Shown here: positions 16,304 to 26,012 of the stretch, piece by piece
Numbering within the stretch: position 1 is the stretch's first letter
Layout: the number at the start of each line of letters is the position of its first letter
Assembly (NCBI GenBank): GCA_002391235.1
Contig: DGRX01000014.1
Span: forward strand, 33,469 to 97,468
DNA length: 64,000 nt
Direction of reading: 5' to 3'
From: Treponema sp. UBA4377
GTDB taxonomy: Bacteria; Spirochaetota; Spirochaetia; Treponematales; Treponemataceae
Program-made: the position numbers and the translations under genes
Notes under the pieces: model-generated
Seen by the model: the letters and a program-made list of their open reading frames with translations, nothing else
What the model was told of the DNA's origin: nothing
Databases searched by the model: none

Positions 16304-17101
16304 TTACATAATTCCCTTTCGCAAGTTAGTCAACTTGGCTCTAAGGCGCAAGTTTGCCTTTGTGTGCAACTGGCTGATGCGCGACTCGCTGACTTCCAAA
16401 ACCTGTCCGATTTCCTTAAAGGTCAAATCCTCATGGTAGTACAAAACGATTACCATCTTTTCTTTTTCAGGAAGCTCGTTTATCGCTTGAATGATTATTT
16501 TGCGGATTTCCTCCCGTTCAACGATAACGTCAGGATTAAGGCTTGAAGGAGACTCAATGCTGTCTCCGATTGACATATGGTCGTTGTCGTTTCCGCTGTA
16601 CCAAACGTCGTTAAGCGAAAGAACGCTGGTGCCCGACAGTTTCATAACAGTTTGCTGGTATTCCTCTTCGCTTACGCCAAGCTTTCCGGCGATTTCCGCG
16701 TCGCTGGCGGAACGGCCAAGGCGGGCCTCAAGGTCGCCGATTGTGTCTTCTATCTCGCGCGACTTTTGGCGGACGCTGCGTGGAACCCAGTCCAATTGGC
16801 GGAGCTCGTCAAAAATCGCTCCGCGGATTCTTGTAACGGCGTATGTCTTGAATTTTACGTTTTTATCCGGATCGTACTTTTCTATCGCGTCCAAAAGGCC
16901 AAATTGGCCAAAGCCCACAAGGTCGTCAAACTCTACGCTAGAAGGCATGCCTACGCTGACCTTGCCGGCGACATATTTTACAAGCGGCATATACTGCCGA
17001 ATGATTTTGTCGCGCAAGTCGGGAGAGCGAGTCTCCTTGTATTCATTCCAAAGTTCGTCTTCTGTCTTTTCTTCAACAAGAGCTGATTCCATACTCCACA
17101 C
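16304..17101 (-). CDS. fliA: Flagellar sigma factor (sigma-28, FliA/WhiG)
   Basis: A 265-residue sigma factor that directs RNA polymerase to late flagellar promoters. Region 2 (residues about 25-95) includes KYVAGKVSVGMPSSVEFDDLVGFGQFGLLDAIEKYD and KFKTYAVTRIRGAIFDELRQLDWVPRSVRQ. Region 4 is the C-terminal HTH (ELPEKEKMVIVLYYHEDLTFKEIGQVLEVSESRISQLH). The length and the WVPRSVR motif separate it from RpoD. No FlgM-like anti-sigma gene is seen in the window. It overlaps no neighbour: 2 bases to fapA, 6 bases from the upstream membrane protein. Confidence 0.95.
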   Translation of the reverse strand: MWSMESALVEEKTEDELWNEYKETRSPDLRDKIIRQYMPLVKYVAGKVSVGMPSSVEFDDLVGFGQFGLLDAIEKYDPDKNVKFKTYAVTRIRGAIFDELRQLDWVPRSVRQKSREIEDTIGDLEARLGRSASDAEIAGKLGVSEEEYQQTVMKLSGTSVLSLNDVWYSGNDNDHMSIGDSIESPSSLNPDVIVEREEIRKIIIQAINELPEKEKMVIVLYYHEDLTFKEIGQVLEVSESRISQLHTKANLRLRAKLTNLRKGIM

Positions 17102-17107
17102 CCTGCT

Positions 17108-17941
17108 TTATTCTTCTGTCTTCAATATCGTTCTAATCGCTTCCGCCATTACCGGAGCGTCTTTCACATCCACAATTCTGCCGTCAGAAAGCTCGGTCTG
17201 CCTGCTAACATGCGCCATGCCCTCTTCCGCAAACTCACTATCTTCAATGACGCCGTCTTCTTGCGCTTCAGCGCTTGAAACGCCGCCAATGTCTCCTATG
17301 TCCGGCAAGTCGTCCAACTCGTCGCTTGTAGAAGCCGCGGCATTTGCAGAAACCGCGCCCGCAGCCAAACTTACAGGCGAAAAAGCCGGCTGAGCTTCTT
17401 GAGCCTGAGGAACGCCAACGTCCACAGGAACATCTTCCGCCTTTTGGACAATATTCTCCGCGGCTTTTTGCTCGCGGACTTTTTCCGCCGCTTCAAGCGC
17501 CTTGTTTTGCTCGGCCGCGCTAAAGGCCTCGGCGGCTGGCTCGGCGGAAGCGGCAGGCTTGGCCTGGCTTGGCTTGGCTTGCATTGAAGGAGAGCCGACA
17601 TCCTCGTTTGAAAGGACATGCTTTCCTTCAACATAAAAAGCCGGGGCGTCTTTGTCATCCGGCAAATCTTCTTCGCTCACCACCAAGTCAACCCTTGAGC
17701 CCATGGCCTTGGGCTCTTCCGCGGCTTCAGCGGGAGCGTTCCCTTCGGCCAAAAACCTAGAGTAGACAAATTGGACGCCCACTGCGATTCCGCCAAACAA
17801 AAGCCCAAAAACCGCCGCCTTTAAAAGCGAGGCTGCAAAGCCCGACTTTGAGGCGATGGCAATCACAAAGGATAAAACGAACGCCGCGCAGGCACTAAAA
17901 ACTATCGGCTTAATTTTTATCAATTCGTTTTCCCCTTGCAA
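17108..17941 (-). CDS. Two-helix membrane protein between flhG and fliA
   Basis: A 277-residue protein. Two membrane helices lie near residues 11-30 and 35-58, followed by a long acidic Ala/Glu-rich cytoplasmic or periplasmic tail (about 65-255) with little predicted fold, ending VMAEAIRTILKTEE. A gene of this kind is common between flhG and fliA in treponemes. I do not know its role. There is a 47-base AT-rich gap between it and flhG. Confidence 0.65.
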   Translation of the reverse strand: MQGENELIKIKPIVFSACAAFVLSFVIAIASKSGFAASLLKAAVFGLLFGGIAVGVQFVYSRFLAEGNAPAEAAEEPKAMGSRVDLVVSEEDLPDDKDAPAFYVEGKHVLSNEDVGSPSMQAKPSQAKPAASAEPAAEAFSAAEQNKALEAAEKVREQKAAENIVQKAEDVPVDVGVPQAQEAQPAFSPVSLAAGAVSANAAASTSDELDDLPDIGDIGGVSSAEAQEDGVIEDSEFAEEGMAHVSRQTELSDGRIVDVKDAPVMAEAIRTILKTEE

Positions 17942-17988
17942 ATATTCACTATATTATAACACACATTTTAAAAAATTGCTACAAAATT

Positions 17989-18879
17989 TTACTTTTTAAA
18001 GCCCAAAAATTTTCTTAGGAAATTTGAAACCCCCTCGTTGTCAGGCGCCTCTGTTTTTTCTATTCTACCCACGATGTGCTTTACGCACATGGCCGGCTTT
18101 GACTGGGGCGCCACGACGATAAAGGGCTTTTGCCTGATTACAGAGTTTTGGACGGCAGGGTCTTCGTAGACGAAGCCGACATAATTGACCTTATAGTTTA
18201 GGAATTGGCCGACGATGCTTATTATGCGGTCCGCGATTCTCTTTCCCTCTTCGGCGGAATGCACGCGGTTGACCAAAAGCTGAATATTGATTTCGCGGTC
18301 TTCTATTTCGGTCGTGATGATTTTTATCATTCCGTACGCGTCGGTAATCGCTGTCGGCTCAGGGGTCGTGACAACGTAAACCTCGTCGCTGGCGGCGACA
18401 AACGAAAGAACATTGTTGGAGATTCCGGCTCCGGTGTCTATGATGATGATGTCTGCGTTTGAAAGCGAAGAAAACTGCGTCGCAAAGTAGTCAAGCTCGT
18501 CCTTGCTGAGGTTCGCGATTTTTGAAAAACCGTTGGCGCCGGCGATGAACTTGATTCCGTATTCAGAGTCCAAAATGATTTCTTGCATTGTCTTTTGCTT
18601 GTTGATTACTTGAAGCAAGTTGTATTTTGGAACGACGCTAAGCAAAACGTTTACGTTGGCCATTCCCAAATCGCCGTCAATCAAGATGACTTTCTTTCCT
18701 AGCTGCGCGTAAGCGATGGCCATGTTGACGGCCAGGTTGGACTTTCCGACACCGCCTTTTCCGCTTGTAATCGCGATGACGCGGGTTTTGTGAACGTCGC
18801 GGCTCTTGGTTTGGTCGGAACCGCCTCTCATAATTTCTCTAAGTTCGCTAATCTGGTCTTCCATTTTATTTTTCTCCAA
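17989..18879 (-). CDS. flhG: Flagellar number regulator FlhG (MinD-like ATPase)
   Basis: A 296-residue MinD/ParA-type ATPase. The deviant Walker A SGKGGVGKSN lies at residues about 34-43, with VILIDGDLGMANVNVLL as the A-prime region and IIIIDTGAGI as Walker B. The C-terminal basic end (FLRKFLGFKK) fits an amphipathic membrane-targeting helix. FlhG works with FlhF to set flagellar number and place; in spirochaetes this concerns periplasmic flagella at the cell ends. It overlaps the flhF gene by 14 bases. Confidence 0.93.
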   Translation of the reverse strand: MEKNKMEDQISELREIMRGGSDQTKSRDVHKTRVIAITSGKGGVGKSNLAVNMAIAYAQLGKKVILIDGDLGMANVNVLLSVVPKYNLLQVINKQKTMQEIILDSEYGIKFIAGANGFSKIANLSKDELDYFATQFSSLSNADIIIIDTGAGISNNVLSFVAASDEVYVVTTPEPTAITDAYGMIKIITTEIEDREINIQLLVNRVHSAEEGKRIADRIISIVGQFLNYKVNYVGFVYEDPAVQNSVIRQKPFIVVAPQSKPAMCVKHIVGRIEKTEAPDNEGVSNFLRKFLGFKK

Positions 18880-20092
18880 ATTTTTCTTCGATATGAATTC
18901 TGTCCACAGAAAAGCCTGCCAGACGAATCAAAAAATCAACGACGCTGGCGCGCTGAATGTTTCGCGAAATCACTTGTCCGTCAGTCCAGTAAGAAATCGA
19001 CTTTCGCTTTTCGTTCAACACGCTTATTATATTGCCCAAGCGCGTCGTTTCGTCGCACTTGGTGACAATCACAGATGAATAGCCGAATGGCTCGTAGTTT
19101 TGCATTATGTTCTTTAGGTCGCGCGCCTTTGTGGATGCGGCGACGGCAAGGTAGACGTCGGGATGCAAGCCGTCAACGCTGAGTGTGTTCTTAAGGCGGG
19201 CGATGTTTTCCGAATCGTTGGGGCTGTAGCCGGAAGTGTCGATGTAGATCACGTCGTAGTCGCTCCTTATAGACTCAAATATGCTCTTTAAGTCTTCGGC
19301 ATTCTCCGCTTTTTGAACCGGCAAGTCCAAAACCTCGCCAAACGTTTGAAGCTGCTTTTCCGCGCCGATTCTTGTCTTGTCAATCGTTATCATCGTTATT
19401 GCAAGAGGCGGCATGTCCGGCGATTTTTTTCTGATTATAACGTTTTGAGCGGCAAGCTTTCCGATTGTCGTAGTCTTTCCAACGCCGGTCGGGCCCACGA
19501 TTACGATTACGCGCGGAGGCCTGTGGGTTTTGGGACTTGCGATTTCAATCGATTCGCCAATCCAATCCACAACCTGACGCTCTACTTTATGAAAGTCATT
19601 CAAATCGTCAAGCGAAAATTCTTTTTTTAGGCGCGATGTGATTCCGTTTATAAAATCCCTTGTAAACTCGTTGTCGTCAAGCATTTCTTCAATGCGGTCT
19701 ATGGACTCAATCCGTTCCTCGCCAGACGCTCGCGGAAGCTTTTGCATCGCCGCGGCAATCTCGTTGACCTTGTTGTTGATTTCGCTGATTTGAATTTCAG
19801 TCTTTGTTTTTCCGCCCGTAGCCCGGGCCAAAATTTCATCGCGAATCAGCCGCTGGGTTTCTTCGTCGCTCAATCCGTCGTATTTTTTGTCGGAACGGCG
19901 GTTGACCACGTAAGTTACTTTCACGCCAGGCTTTTGAAAGAGTCCAAAAGGGCCGTAATTCTGCGTCGTGTTCTTGCGATCCATAATTTCATAGTCGGTA
20001 CCGTAAAGCTTTCCCAACTGTTCGCGGCAATCGTCTATCGTGTCCGCTGTAAGATACAAGAGCTCCTGCTTTTTCTGATCTGGAAGCATCAC
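18866..20092 (-). CDS. flhF: Flagellar SRP-like GTPase FlhF
   Basis: A 408-residue FlhF. It has a hydrophilic N-terminal region with a B domain, then an NG GTPase core: G1 VIVGPTGVGKTTTIGKLA near residue 200, the TMITIDKTRIGAEKQL I-box region, and VIYIDTSGYSPND (G3) near 280. The SVIVTKCDETTRLGNI segment carries the base-recognition Lys/Asp. It positions the flagellar basal body and is controlled by FlhG. The start overlaps the flhA stop by 4 bases. Confidence 0.94.
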   Translation of the reverse strand: MMLPDQKKQELLYLTADTIDDCREQLGKLYGTDYEIMDRKNTTQNYGPFGLFQKPGVKVTYVVNRRSDKKYDGLSDEETQRLIRDEILARATGGKTKTEIQISEINNKVNEIAAAMQKLPRASGEERIESIDRIEEMLDDNEFTRDFINGITSRLKKEFSLDDLNDFHKVERQVVDWIGESIEIASPKTHRPPRVIVIVGPTGVGKTTTIGKLAAQNVIIRKKSPDMPPLAITMITIDKTRIGAEKQLQTFGEVLDLPVQKAENAEDLKSIFESIRSDYDVIYIDTSGYSPNDSENIARLKNTLSVDGLHPDVYLAVAASTKARDLKNIMQNYEPFGYSSVIVTKCDETTRLGNIISVLNEKRKSISYWTDGQVISRNIQRASVVDFLIRLAGFSVDRIHIEEKFGEK

Positions 20093-22218
20093 CCTACCCC
20101 CTCAACACTTTCTCTTATTTCGCCGAGCGTTTCAATGGCAACGCTTGTATCGGCCGCTACTACTTCGTTAATTGACAGAACGACGATTCCAGGCAGCTCT
20201 CGTTCTGTAGAGCCTTTGACCAAAAGGCGCACTTCGGCAGGACAAAGAATAATCGGCGCAAGGCCTCGTTCCTGCATAGCCGCAAAAGCCGCGCTAACGT
20301 CGGAAATCCACTTGCGGCCGTCAACAGGATCAAGCGCCACGTATGGCTTGGAGCCGTCGGTTGGAATGACTTGATGGTTAAGCAAAAGCTCGGCGTAGTC
20401 CTGCGACAAATTCATTACCCGCAGCTTTTTGTTTTCGTCGGCGTACTGAAGGCATATTTGCTTTCCCAAAGCCTCGCGGACCTTTTCGGTCAAAATCCAA
20501 GGTCCGGCCGCAGGGCCGTAGTTTGCCAATGTTTCCAAGATCAAAACGATGTTGCGGATCGAAACCTGTTCGCGCAAGAGGTTCTGCAAAACTTTTTCTA
20601 TTTGTCCATATGTGAACTTGCAAGTTTCCAAAACCTCGTCGACAACAACCTTGTCAGTCTCGGCGACCTTGTCAATTATTTGCTTGACCTCTTTTCTTCC
20701 AAGAATTTCGGCGGCGTGATTTCTGATGATTTCGGTCAAATGAGTCGCGATTACTGTAAGCGTGTCAACCACCGCGTATCCAGCCCGCTCAACTTCGGCG
20801 CGCTTGTCTTCAGGAATCCAAACGGCGGGCATTCCAAAGGCCGGGTCGCGAGTGGCTTCGCCCTTTACCTCTTCCTTTACGTCGCCGGTATTGATGGCCA
20901 TATAATAGCCCATCTTAAGTTTCGCGCGGCCCGCTTCGATTCCGCGAATCTTAAACGTGTATTCGCTTGGATCCAAAGATATGTAATCCACAATCCTAAT
21001 GTTTGGAACCACAAGGCCCAAATCCAGTCCAATTTCGCGCCGAATTCTTGTGACGCGCTCCAAAAGTTTGGCGCCCTTTTCGTCGTCAACAAGCGCGATT
21101 AAAGCGTAGCCCAACTCCAGCAAAAGCGGATCGAGCGGAACGACAGGAGAAGTGTCCGCCGGATTTTGGCCTGTTTGCGTCTTTCCGGCGGCGGCGGCTT
21201 CGGCCTGCTTTTTGGCCAGCTCTTGAGCGGCCTGCGAGCGCTGCATCCTTATTCCGGCAAAGACGCTGATCGCTCCAAGCGGAATCAAGACGTACCAAGG
21301 CATTCCAGGCAAAATGCCAAGAACGGCTATGGCGGCGCCCGCTATGATGTAGGTTACGCCCGATTGCGTGAACTGCTTCTTCAATTCTTCGCTGAGCTGC
21401 TCTTCGGAGTTGCTGGCTGTCACCAACATGCCGGTTGAGAACGAAAGCAAGAGGGACGGTATCTGGCTTAAAAGGCCGTCGCCGATTGTAAGCCGCGAAT
21501 AAGTTTCGATCGCGCTTCCAAAAGACTCGTGGCGCAAAATCATTCCGGTAATAAGACCGGCGACCAAGTTGACCACCGTGATGAATATGCCGGCCATTAC
21601 GTTTCCGCTTACAAATTTGGAGGAACCGTCCATCGCGCTAAAGAAGTCGCTTTCGTTCCTTATATCGGCTCTCTTTTCCCTCGCCTCTTCTTCCGTAATC
21701 GCGCCGGAGTTAAGCTCTTGGTCGACGGCAAAGTTTTTTTGCGCCATCGAGTCCAAGGCAAAGCGGGCGGCGACTTCGCTTACGCGCGTGGCGCCTTTTG
21801 TAATTACGATTGTCTGGATTACGATTAAAATGATGAAGATTACCATTCCGACAACAAGGCCGTCGCTTCCCTTGTCGCTTCCGACAACAAATGATGAAAA
21901 GGCCCTTACCATGCGGCCGTCAAAGGCGGCGCCCTTCGTCAAAATCAATCTGGTAGACGAAACGTTTATGCCAAGGCCAAAAAGAGTGACAAGCAAAATA
22001 ATTTGCGGAAAAGACGTAAGGCGAGAAGGCTTTGGCGTTGAGATTACCGTAAGCAAGAGCAAGACGGAAATCGAAAGGTTCATCGCCATGAAAACATCCA
22101 ATAAAACAGAATGCACCGGAACAATCAACATGAGCACGACAAGAATCGCGCCTACGCTGACTGCGTTCCTTTGAATAAATGAGAGTGCGTTATTCTGTTT
22201 TAATTGCTCTTGCGCCAT
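20089..22218 (-). CDS. flhA: Flagellar type III export gate protein FlhA
   Basis: A 709-residue FlhA. Eight membrane helices occupy about 1-330, with the FHIPEP-family cytoplasmic loop between helices 4 and 5 (VSEVAARFALDSMAQKNFAVDQELNSG). The C-terminal cytosolic domain (about 360-709) forms the docking ring for export substrates and chaperones (VWIPEDKRAEVERAGYAVVDTLTVIATHL). It uses the proton-motive force in the export gate. A 38-base gap separates it from flhB. Confidence 0.96.
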   Translation of the reverse strand: MAQEQLKQNNALSFIQRNAVSVGAILVVLMLIVPVHSVLLDVFMAMNLSISVLLLLTVISTPKPSRLTSFPQIILLVTLFGLGINVSSTRLILTKGAAFDGRMVRAFSSFVVGSDKGSDGLVVGMVIFIILIVIQTIVITKGATRVSEVAARFALDSMAQKNFAVDQELNSGAITEEEAREKRADIRNESDFFSAMDGSSKFVSGNVMAGIFITVVNLVAGLITGMILRHESFGSAIETYSRLTIGDGLLSQIPSLLLSFSTGMLVTASNSEEQLSEELKKQFTQSGVTYIIAGAAIAVLGILPGMPWYVLIPLGAISVFAGIRMQRSQAAQELAKKQAEAAAAGKTQTGQNPADTSPVVPLDPLLLELGYALIALVDDEKGAKLLERVTRIRREIGLDLGLVVPNIRIVDYISLDPSEYTFKIRGIEAGRAKLKMGYYMAINTGDVKEEVKGEATRDPAFGMPAVWIPEDKRAEVERAGYAVVDTLTVIATHLTEIIRNHAAEILGRKEVKQIIDKVAETDKVVVDEVLETCKFTYGQIEKVLQNLLREQVSIRNIVLILETLANYGPAAGPWILTEKVREALGKQICLQYADENKKLRVMNLSQDYAELLLNHQVIPTDGSKPYVALDPVDGRKWISDVSAAFAAMQERGLAPIILCPAEVRLLVKGSTERELPGIVVLSINEVVAADTSVAIETLGEIRESVEGVG

Positions 22219-22256
22219 AAGTCCCCACCCAGGCTTTTTTTTATATTAGCGTCCTG

Positions 22257-23360
22257 TCAAGACGCGCTTTTGTCAAATTTTTTCAAATGGCTATACACAA
22301 TGGAAATAGCCTTATAGTACATGTCAGGTATTATATCACCTAACTCAACGTCTGCATAGAGGCCTCGGGCCAAGGGCCTGTCTTCCACTATCGGAACGTC
22401 GTTCTCTCGAGCGATTTGCTTTATTCTTTGCGCCATGTTGTCCGTGCCCTTGGCGTTCACGACAGGCGCGTCGCTGGCCGCGGAGTCATACTTTAGCGCC
22501 ACGGCATAGTGCGTCGGGTTAGTGATCACGACATCGCTTTCCGCCACAGCGCGAGGAACGTTCGACGCAAGCAGCTGCCGCTGCGCCTGCTTGATGCGGC
22601 CCTTGACTTCGGGGTCGCCTTCCATTTCCTTGTATTCCTCTTTTTGTTCCTGCTTTGTCATTTTGAGGGAATCGATGAATTCCTTTCGCTGAATCACATA
22701 GTCGGGAATTGAAATGACCACAAAGAAAATCGCCGCCATGAACAAAAGCTTAAAGGCAATCGAGGCGATTTTTCCAAAGGCTCCCAAAATGTTTCCGTTT
22801 TGGTGGATGATAAAAAGCAGCTCGCCCATGTTGGACTTTATAATCGCATAGGCGGCGCCCACCAAAAAGGCGACCTTTGCCAAAGACTTTGCAATGTTAA
22901 AGGCGCCCTGCCTTGAAAAAATCGTTTTCTTAAAATACTCTCCAAAATGCGGAAGAATTTTCTTGAAGTTTGGAGTTATCGGCTTAAGGCTGAACATCCA
23001 GCCTCGGTTTTGGATTATGTTTCCCGCCACGCCGGCCACAAGGGCGACAAAGGCAATAGGCAGGACCATCTTTGTAAAGTAATTAAAAAAAACGACGGCG
23101 CTGGCTCCGCTGACCGCGTTTCCCTGCGCGCTTCTTGTAAAGAAGAAAACCAAGATTTCCTCAAAATTTCTTAAAAGCCACTTTGCCAAAAGCATCAAAG
23201 TCAAAACGGCAAAGAAAAACACAAAGGCGCCGTTGACCTCTTGGCTCTTTGCGACGCGGCCTTCTTTTCTGGCTTTCTCAAGTTTTAGGTCCGAGGGCTC
23301 CTCTGTTCTTCCCTCGTCTTCGGCGGCAAACCACTGCAAGTCTATGTCTTCAAAGCTCAT
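22257..23360 (-). CDS. flhB: Flagellar export switch protein FlhB
   Basis: A 367-residue FlhB. Four membrane helices lie at about 45-62, 95-116, 158-178 and 200-220. The self-cleaving NPTH is at residues 281-284 in the cytosolic domain that switches export from rod/hook to filament substrates. The N-terminus (LQWFAAEDEGRTEEPSDLKLEKARKEG) is the canonical FlhB opening. The start overlaps the fliR stop side by 4 bases. Confidence 0.96.
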   Translation of the reverse strand: MSFEDIDLQWFAAEDEGRTEEPSDLKLEKARKEGRVAKSQEVNGAFVFFFAVLTLMLLAKWLLRNFEEILVFFFTRSAQGNAVSGASAVVFFNYFTKMVLPIAFVALVAGVAGNIIQNRGWMFSLKPITPNFKKILPHFGEYFKKTIFSRQGAFNIAKSLAKVAFLVGAAYAIIKSNMGELLFIIHQNGNILGAFGKIASIAFKLLFMAAIFFVVISIPDYVIQRKEFIDSLKMTKQEQKEEYKEMEGDPEVKGRIKQAQRQLLASNVPRAVAESDVVITNPTHYAVALKYDSAASDAPVVNAKGTDNMAQRIKQIARENDVPIVEDRPLARGLYADVELGDIIPDMYYKAISIVYSHLKKFDKSAS

Positions 23361-24172
23361 ATCCTTTTGCCCCCTAAAGCTAAAATCAACTGCTCAAGGC
23401 GGGCAAAGCCGCCGTCAAAGCATCTGTTGAACGCGTCTATCATGCTTGGCATTAATGCGGTCAAAATGAAGAACGACGTCAAAAGCATTACCGGAAAGCC
23501 TTCGCTCAAAAGGTTCATCTGCGGCGCCGCCTTTGAAAGAATGCCTGTCGAAATCGTGATCAGCATCAAGGTTCCCATAATCGGAAGCGAAATCACAAGC
23601 GCGTTGGCAAAAAGCTCCGACAAGCCCTTCATAAAAAAGCGCGGCAAAATAGCGCCGGAGAGCATGTCGTTTACGATTGAAAACGCGTTCAGACTTTTAA
23701 AGCTTGAAATCAAGCCGCCCAAAAAGAGTTTTTGGAAAAGGCGCGTTTGCATGAATATCAGCATGGCGATCAAGTTTAGGTATTGTCCCATAAGGGGATT
23801 TTCAACTTGGCTAAGGGCGTCGTAAACTTCGCTGGCGGAAAAGCCCATCTGAAAGGCAAAGAACTGGCCGGCCGCGCTAAAGGCGGCAAAGATTATCGTA
23901 ATGTAAAAGCCTGTGATGACGCCAATCAAAGCCTCGCCGACCATCAGCATGATGAATTGAGCCGTAAAAGTTTGTTCAGGCGCCAGTAAACTTGCGTAAG
24001 ACGAATATTCAACCTGGCCAAAAATGTTAAAGGCCATAAAGCCCGCCAAGGCAACCTTTGCCGCGCTGGGAATGTTTCTCATGCTAAACAAGGGAAGCGT
24101 CATCAACAGCGAGAAACATCTTATTGCGACAAGCAGGAATACAGGCGCCTGCGACAAAACCTGGCCAAACAA
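23357..24172 (-). CDS. fliR: Flagellar export gate protein FliR
   Basis: A 271-residue inner-membrane protein with about six helices. The family pattern FLLVAIRCFSLLMTLPLFSMRNIPSAAKVALAGFMAF at the N-terminus and GEALIGVITGFYITIIFAAFSAAGQF in the middle identify FliR. It forms the export gate with FliP and FliQ. A 13-base gap follows fliQ. Confidence 0.95.
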   Translation of the reverse strand: MFGQVLSQAPVFLLVAIRCFSLLMTLPLFSMRNIPSAAKVALAGFMAFNIFGQVEYSSYASLLAPEQTFTAQFIMLMVGEALIGVITGFYITIIFAAFSAAGQFFAFQMGFSASEVYDALSQVENPLMGQYLNLIAMLIFMQTRLFQKLFLGGLISSFKSLNAFSIVNDMLSGAILPRFFMKGLSELFANALVISLPIMGTLMLITISTGILSKAAPQMNLLSEGFPVMLLTSFFILTALMPSMIDAFNRCFDGGFARLEQLILALGGKRI

Positions 24173-24185
24173 AAACTACAATCTC

Positions 24186-24449
24186 CTACATCCTCGATAT
24201 GCTTCTAAAAAGCGTTATCGTGTAATCCCTAAGCTCGGCGAACATCCAGCCGCCCAAAAGCGCCAAGACCGCCAAAATGGTCAGCATCTTTGGCAAAAAA
24301 GTCAAAGTCTGTTCTTGAATGGAAGTCGTCGCCTGAAAAATCGCGACAATCAAGCCGACAAGCAGGGCCGCGCCCAAAACCGGCGCGATTAAAATCAAAA
24401 CCTGCATAATGCCCGCGCGCATTAAATTCGTAATTTGTCCAATATCCAT
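24186..24449 (-). CDS. fliQ: Flagellar export gate protein FliQ
   Basis: An 87-residue two-helix protein. Family motifs are GLIVAIFQATTSIQEQTLTFLPKM and LLGGWM. Size and gene order (P-Q-R) are standard. It stacks around FliP/FliR to close the export gate. Confidence 0.95.
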   Translation of the reverse strand: MDIGQITNLMRAGIMQVLILIAPVLGAALLVGLIVAIFQATTSIQEQTLTFLPKMLTILAVLALLGGWMFAELRDYTITLFRSISRM

Positions 24450-24455
24450 GCGCCG

Positions 24456-25322
24456 CTACCTCAACACCGAATAGAAAAGCTGCTGCGTCAAAAGGCCCCA
24501 GCCATCAACCAAAACAAAAAGCATCAACTTAAACGGCATGGAAATCTGCACAGGAGGCAGCATCATCATTCCCATGCTCATCAAAATGCTCGCGACCACC
24601 ATGTCTATGATAATGAACGGAATGTACAAGTAAATGCCTATTTTAAAGGCCGCCGTAAGCTCGTGCAAAATGTAGGACGGAACCAAAACGTAAGTCGGAA
24701 CGTCGTCCAAAGTTTCGGGCTTGTCCAAGCCGCGCATGTTCATGAACATCTTGATGTAACTTGTGTCGTCCGCCATTTGCCTGTACATAAAGTAGCGGAC
24801 CGGCTTTTGCGCGGCGTCAAAGGCGGCCTCGACGCCTATCTGGCCTTCCCTCATCGGCTTAAAGGCATTGTCATAAACATTGGTGAACGTTGGCCACATG
24901 ATGAAAAGAGTCATGAAAAAAGCTATGCCGTTCAATACGCTTGTCGGAGGAACTTGCTGCAGCGAAAGCGCTCTCTTTATGAAATCCAACACGATAGAAA
25001 AGCGCAAAAAGCAAGTCAGCAAAATCAAAAGGCTTGGGGCCAGCGTCAAGAGAGTCAGCATTATCAAAAGCTGCACGCTAAAGGCCACTTCCTGGCCGTT
25101 CTCGGGCCGTCTTATGTTTATGTCAACGTTCGGTATTTGAACCGGATTGACGTTTCCCTGCATTTGCATCGTTCCGCGGGTTGAGCCTTGCGGAAAGTTT
25201 GGATCGTCAACGGCGCGGCCGGCGGCTTGCGAAGAAAGCGGAAACGCGCAAAGAAGGCTTACAAAGGCGAACAAAAAGAGGCGCGCAAAATGTCTTCTCA
25301 AAAAAATCGCTTTACTTGCCAT
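24456..25322 (-). CDS. fliP: Flagellar export gate protein FliP
   Basis: A 288-residue FliP. A signal-peptide-like N-terminus runs to about residue 33 (CAFPLSSQAA). Membrane helices follow (LLIMLTLLTLAPSLLILLTCFLRFSIVLDFI near 90-120) with the conserved QQVPPTSVLNGIAFFMTLFIMWP segment. The C-terminal GWGLLTQQL is present. It is the core of the export pore with FliQ and FliR. It overlaps fliO by 11 bases. Confidence 0.96.
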   Translation of the reverse strand: MASKAIFLRRHFARLFLFAFVSLLCAFPLSSQAAGRAVDDPNFPQGSTRGTMQMQGNVNPVQIPNVDINIRRPENGQEVAFSVQLLIMLTLLTLAPSLLILLTCFLRFSIVLDFIKRALSLQQVPPTSVLNGIAFFMTLFIMWPTFTNVYDNAFKPMREGQIGVEAAFDAAQKPVRYFMYRQMADDTSYIKMFMNMRGLDKPETLDDVPTYVLVPSYILHELTAAFKIGIYLYIPFIIIDMVVASILMSMGMMMLPPVQISMPFKLMLFVLVDGWGLLTQQLFYSVLR

Positions 25323-25974
25323 TCTTAAATTTCTCTTTTTGCTTGTTAAAGAATTCCGTTATCGAATTTGAGGCGCTTCTTTCGCCCGCCGTTGCGTTAG
25401 GATTTTTGGGGTTCAGGAAAATCGAAAGCACGTCGCTAAAGCTTCTGGCGCGCGCGACGTTTTGGTTCCTGTCGGCGTTAAGGTTCATCGCGTCAACCAA
25501 TTCCTTGTCTTTGATTTCTCCGAGCAAGTCGATGGAATTGTCGGTGACTCCAATTAAATAGGCGCGCTCCAAGAGCGTTACAATCTGGACTGTTTTTCCG
25601 GGAGCCACAGTCACTTGCGCGACCTTTCGCAAAAAGGTGTCGTCGTCGGCTATCGAGCCGCCCATTTTTCTTCGCATAAAACTCATCACAAGGTAAATGC
25701 AGGCTACGACGACGATTAAAACAAAAATCATTCTAAAGAAAACCCAAACGGTGGAAGACGAGCGAGACCTGTCCAAAGCCGCCTCTCCCGTTCCGCTTGC
25801 ATCCGTAATGGCAAGCGTGGACTCGTCAGGCAAAGAAGCCCCAGCGTTTATCGTTGACTGAGAGGAAGACGGATTGTCAGAAGGATTGCCCTGTGAATGC
25901 GCAAAGCCCAGCAAAAGAGAAAAAGCGCAAAAAAACGCCAATGTGACTTTTGAAAATTTCAAGTTTTCCCCCAC
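25312..25974 (-). CDS. fliO: Flagellar biosynthesis protein FliO/FliZ
   Basis: A 220-residue protein: signal peptide (residues 1-28, ending GFAHSQG), a Ser-rich periplasmic stretch, one membrane helix (about 77-99, VFFRMIFVLIVVVACIYLVMSFM) and a compact cytosolic domain (KVAQVTVAPGKTVQIVTLLERAYLIGVTD) typical of FliO/FliZ. FliO assists FliP assembly. It sits directly before fliP, as expected, although the periplasmic part is longer than in enterobacterial FliO. Confidence 0.88.
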   Translation of the reverse strand: MGENLKFSKVTLAFFCAFSLLLGFAHSQGNPSDNPSSSQSTINAGASLPDESTLAITDASGTGEAALDRSRSSSTVWVFFRMIFVLIVVVACIYLVMSFMRRKMGGSIADDDTFLRKVAQVTVAPGKTVQIVTLLERAYLIGVTDNSIDLLGEIKDKELVDAMNLNADRNQNVARARSFSDVLSIFLNPKNPNATAGERSASNSITEFFNKQKEKFKNGK

Positions 25975-26012
25975 CCAAAAAAGCGGCTCCCCAGCCGCCG
26001 TATTTTAAAAAA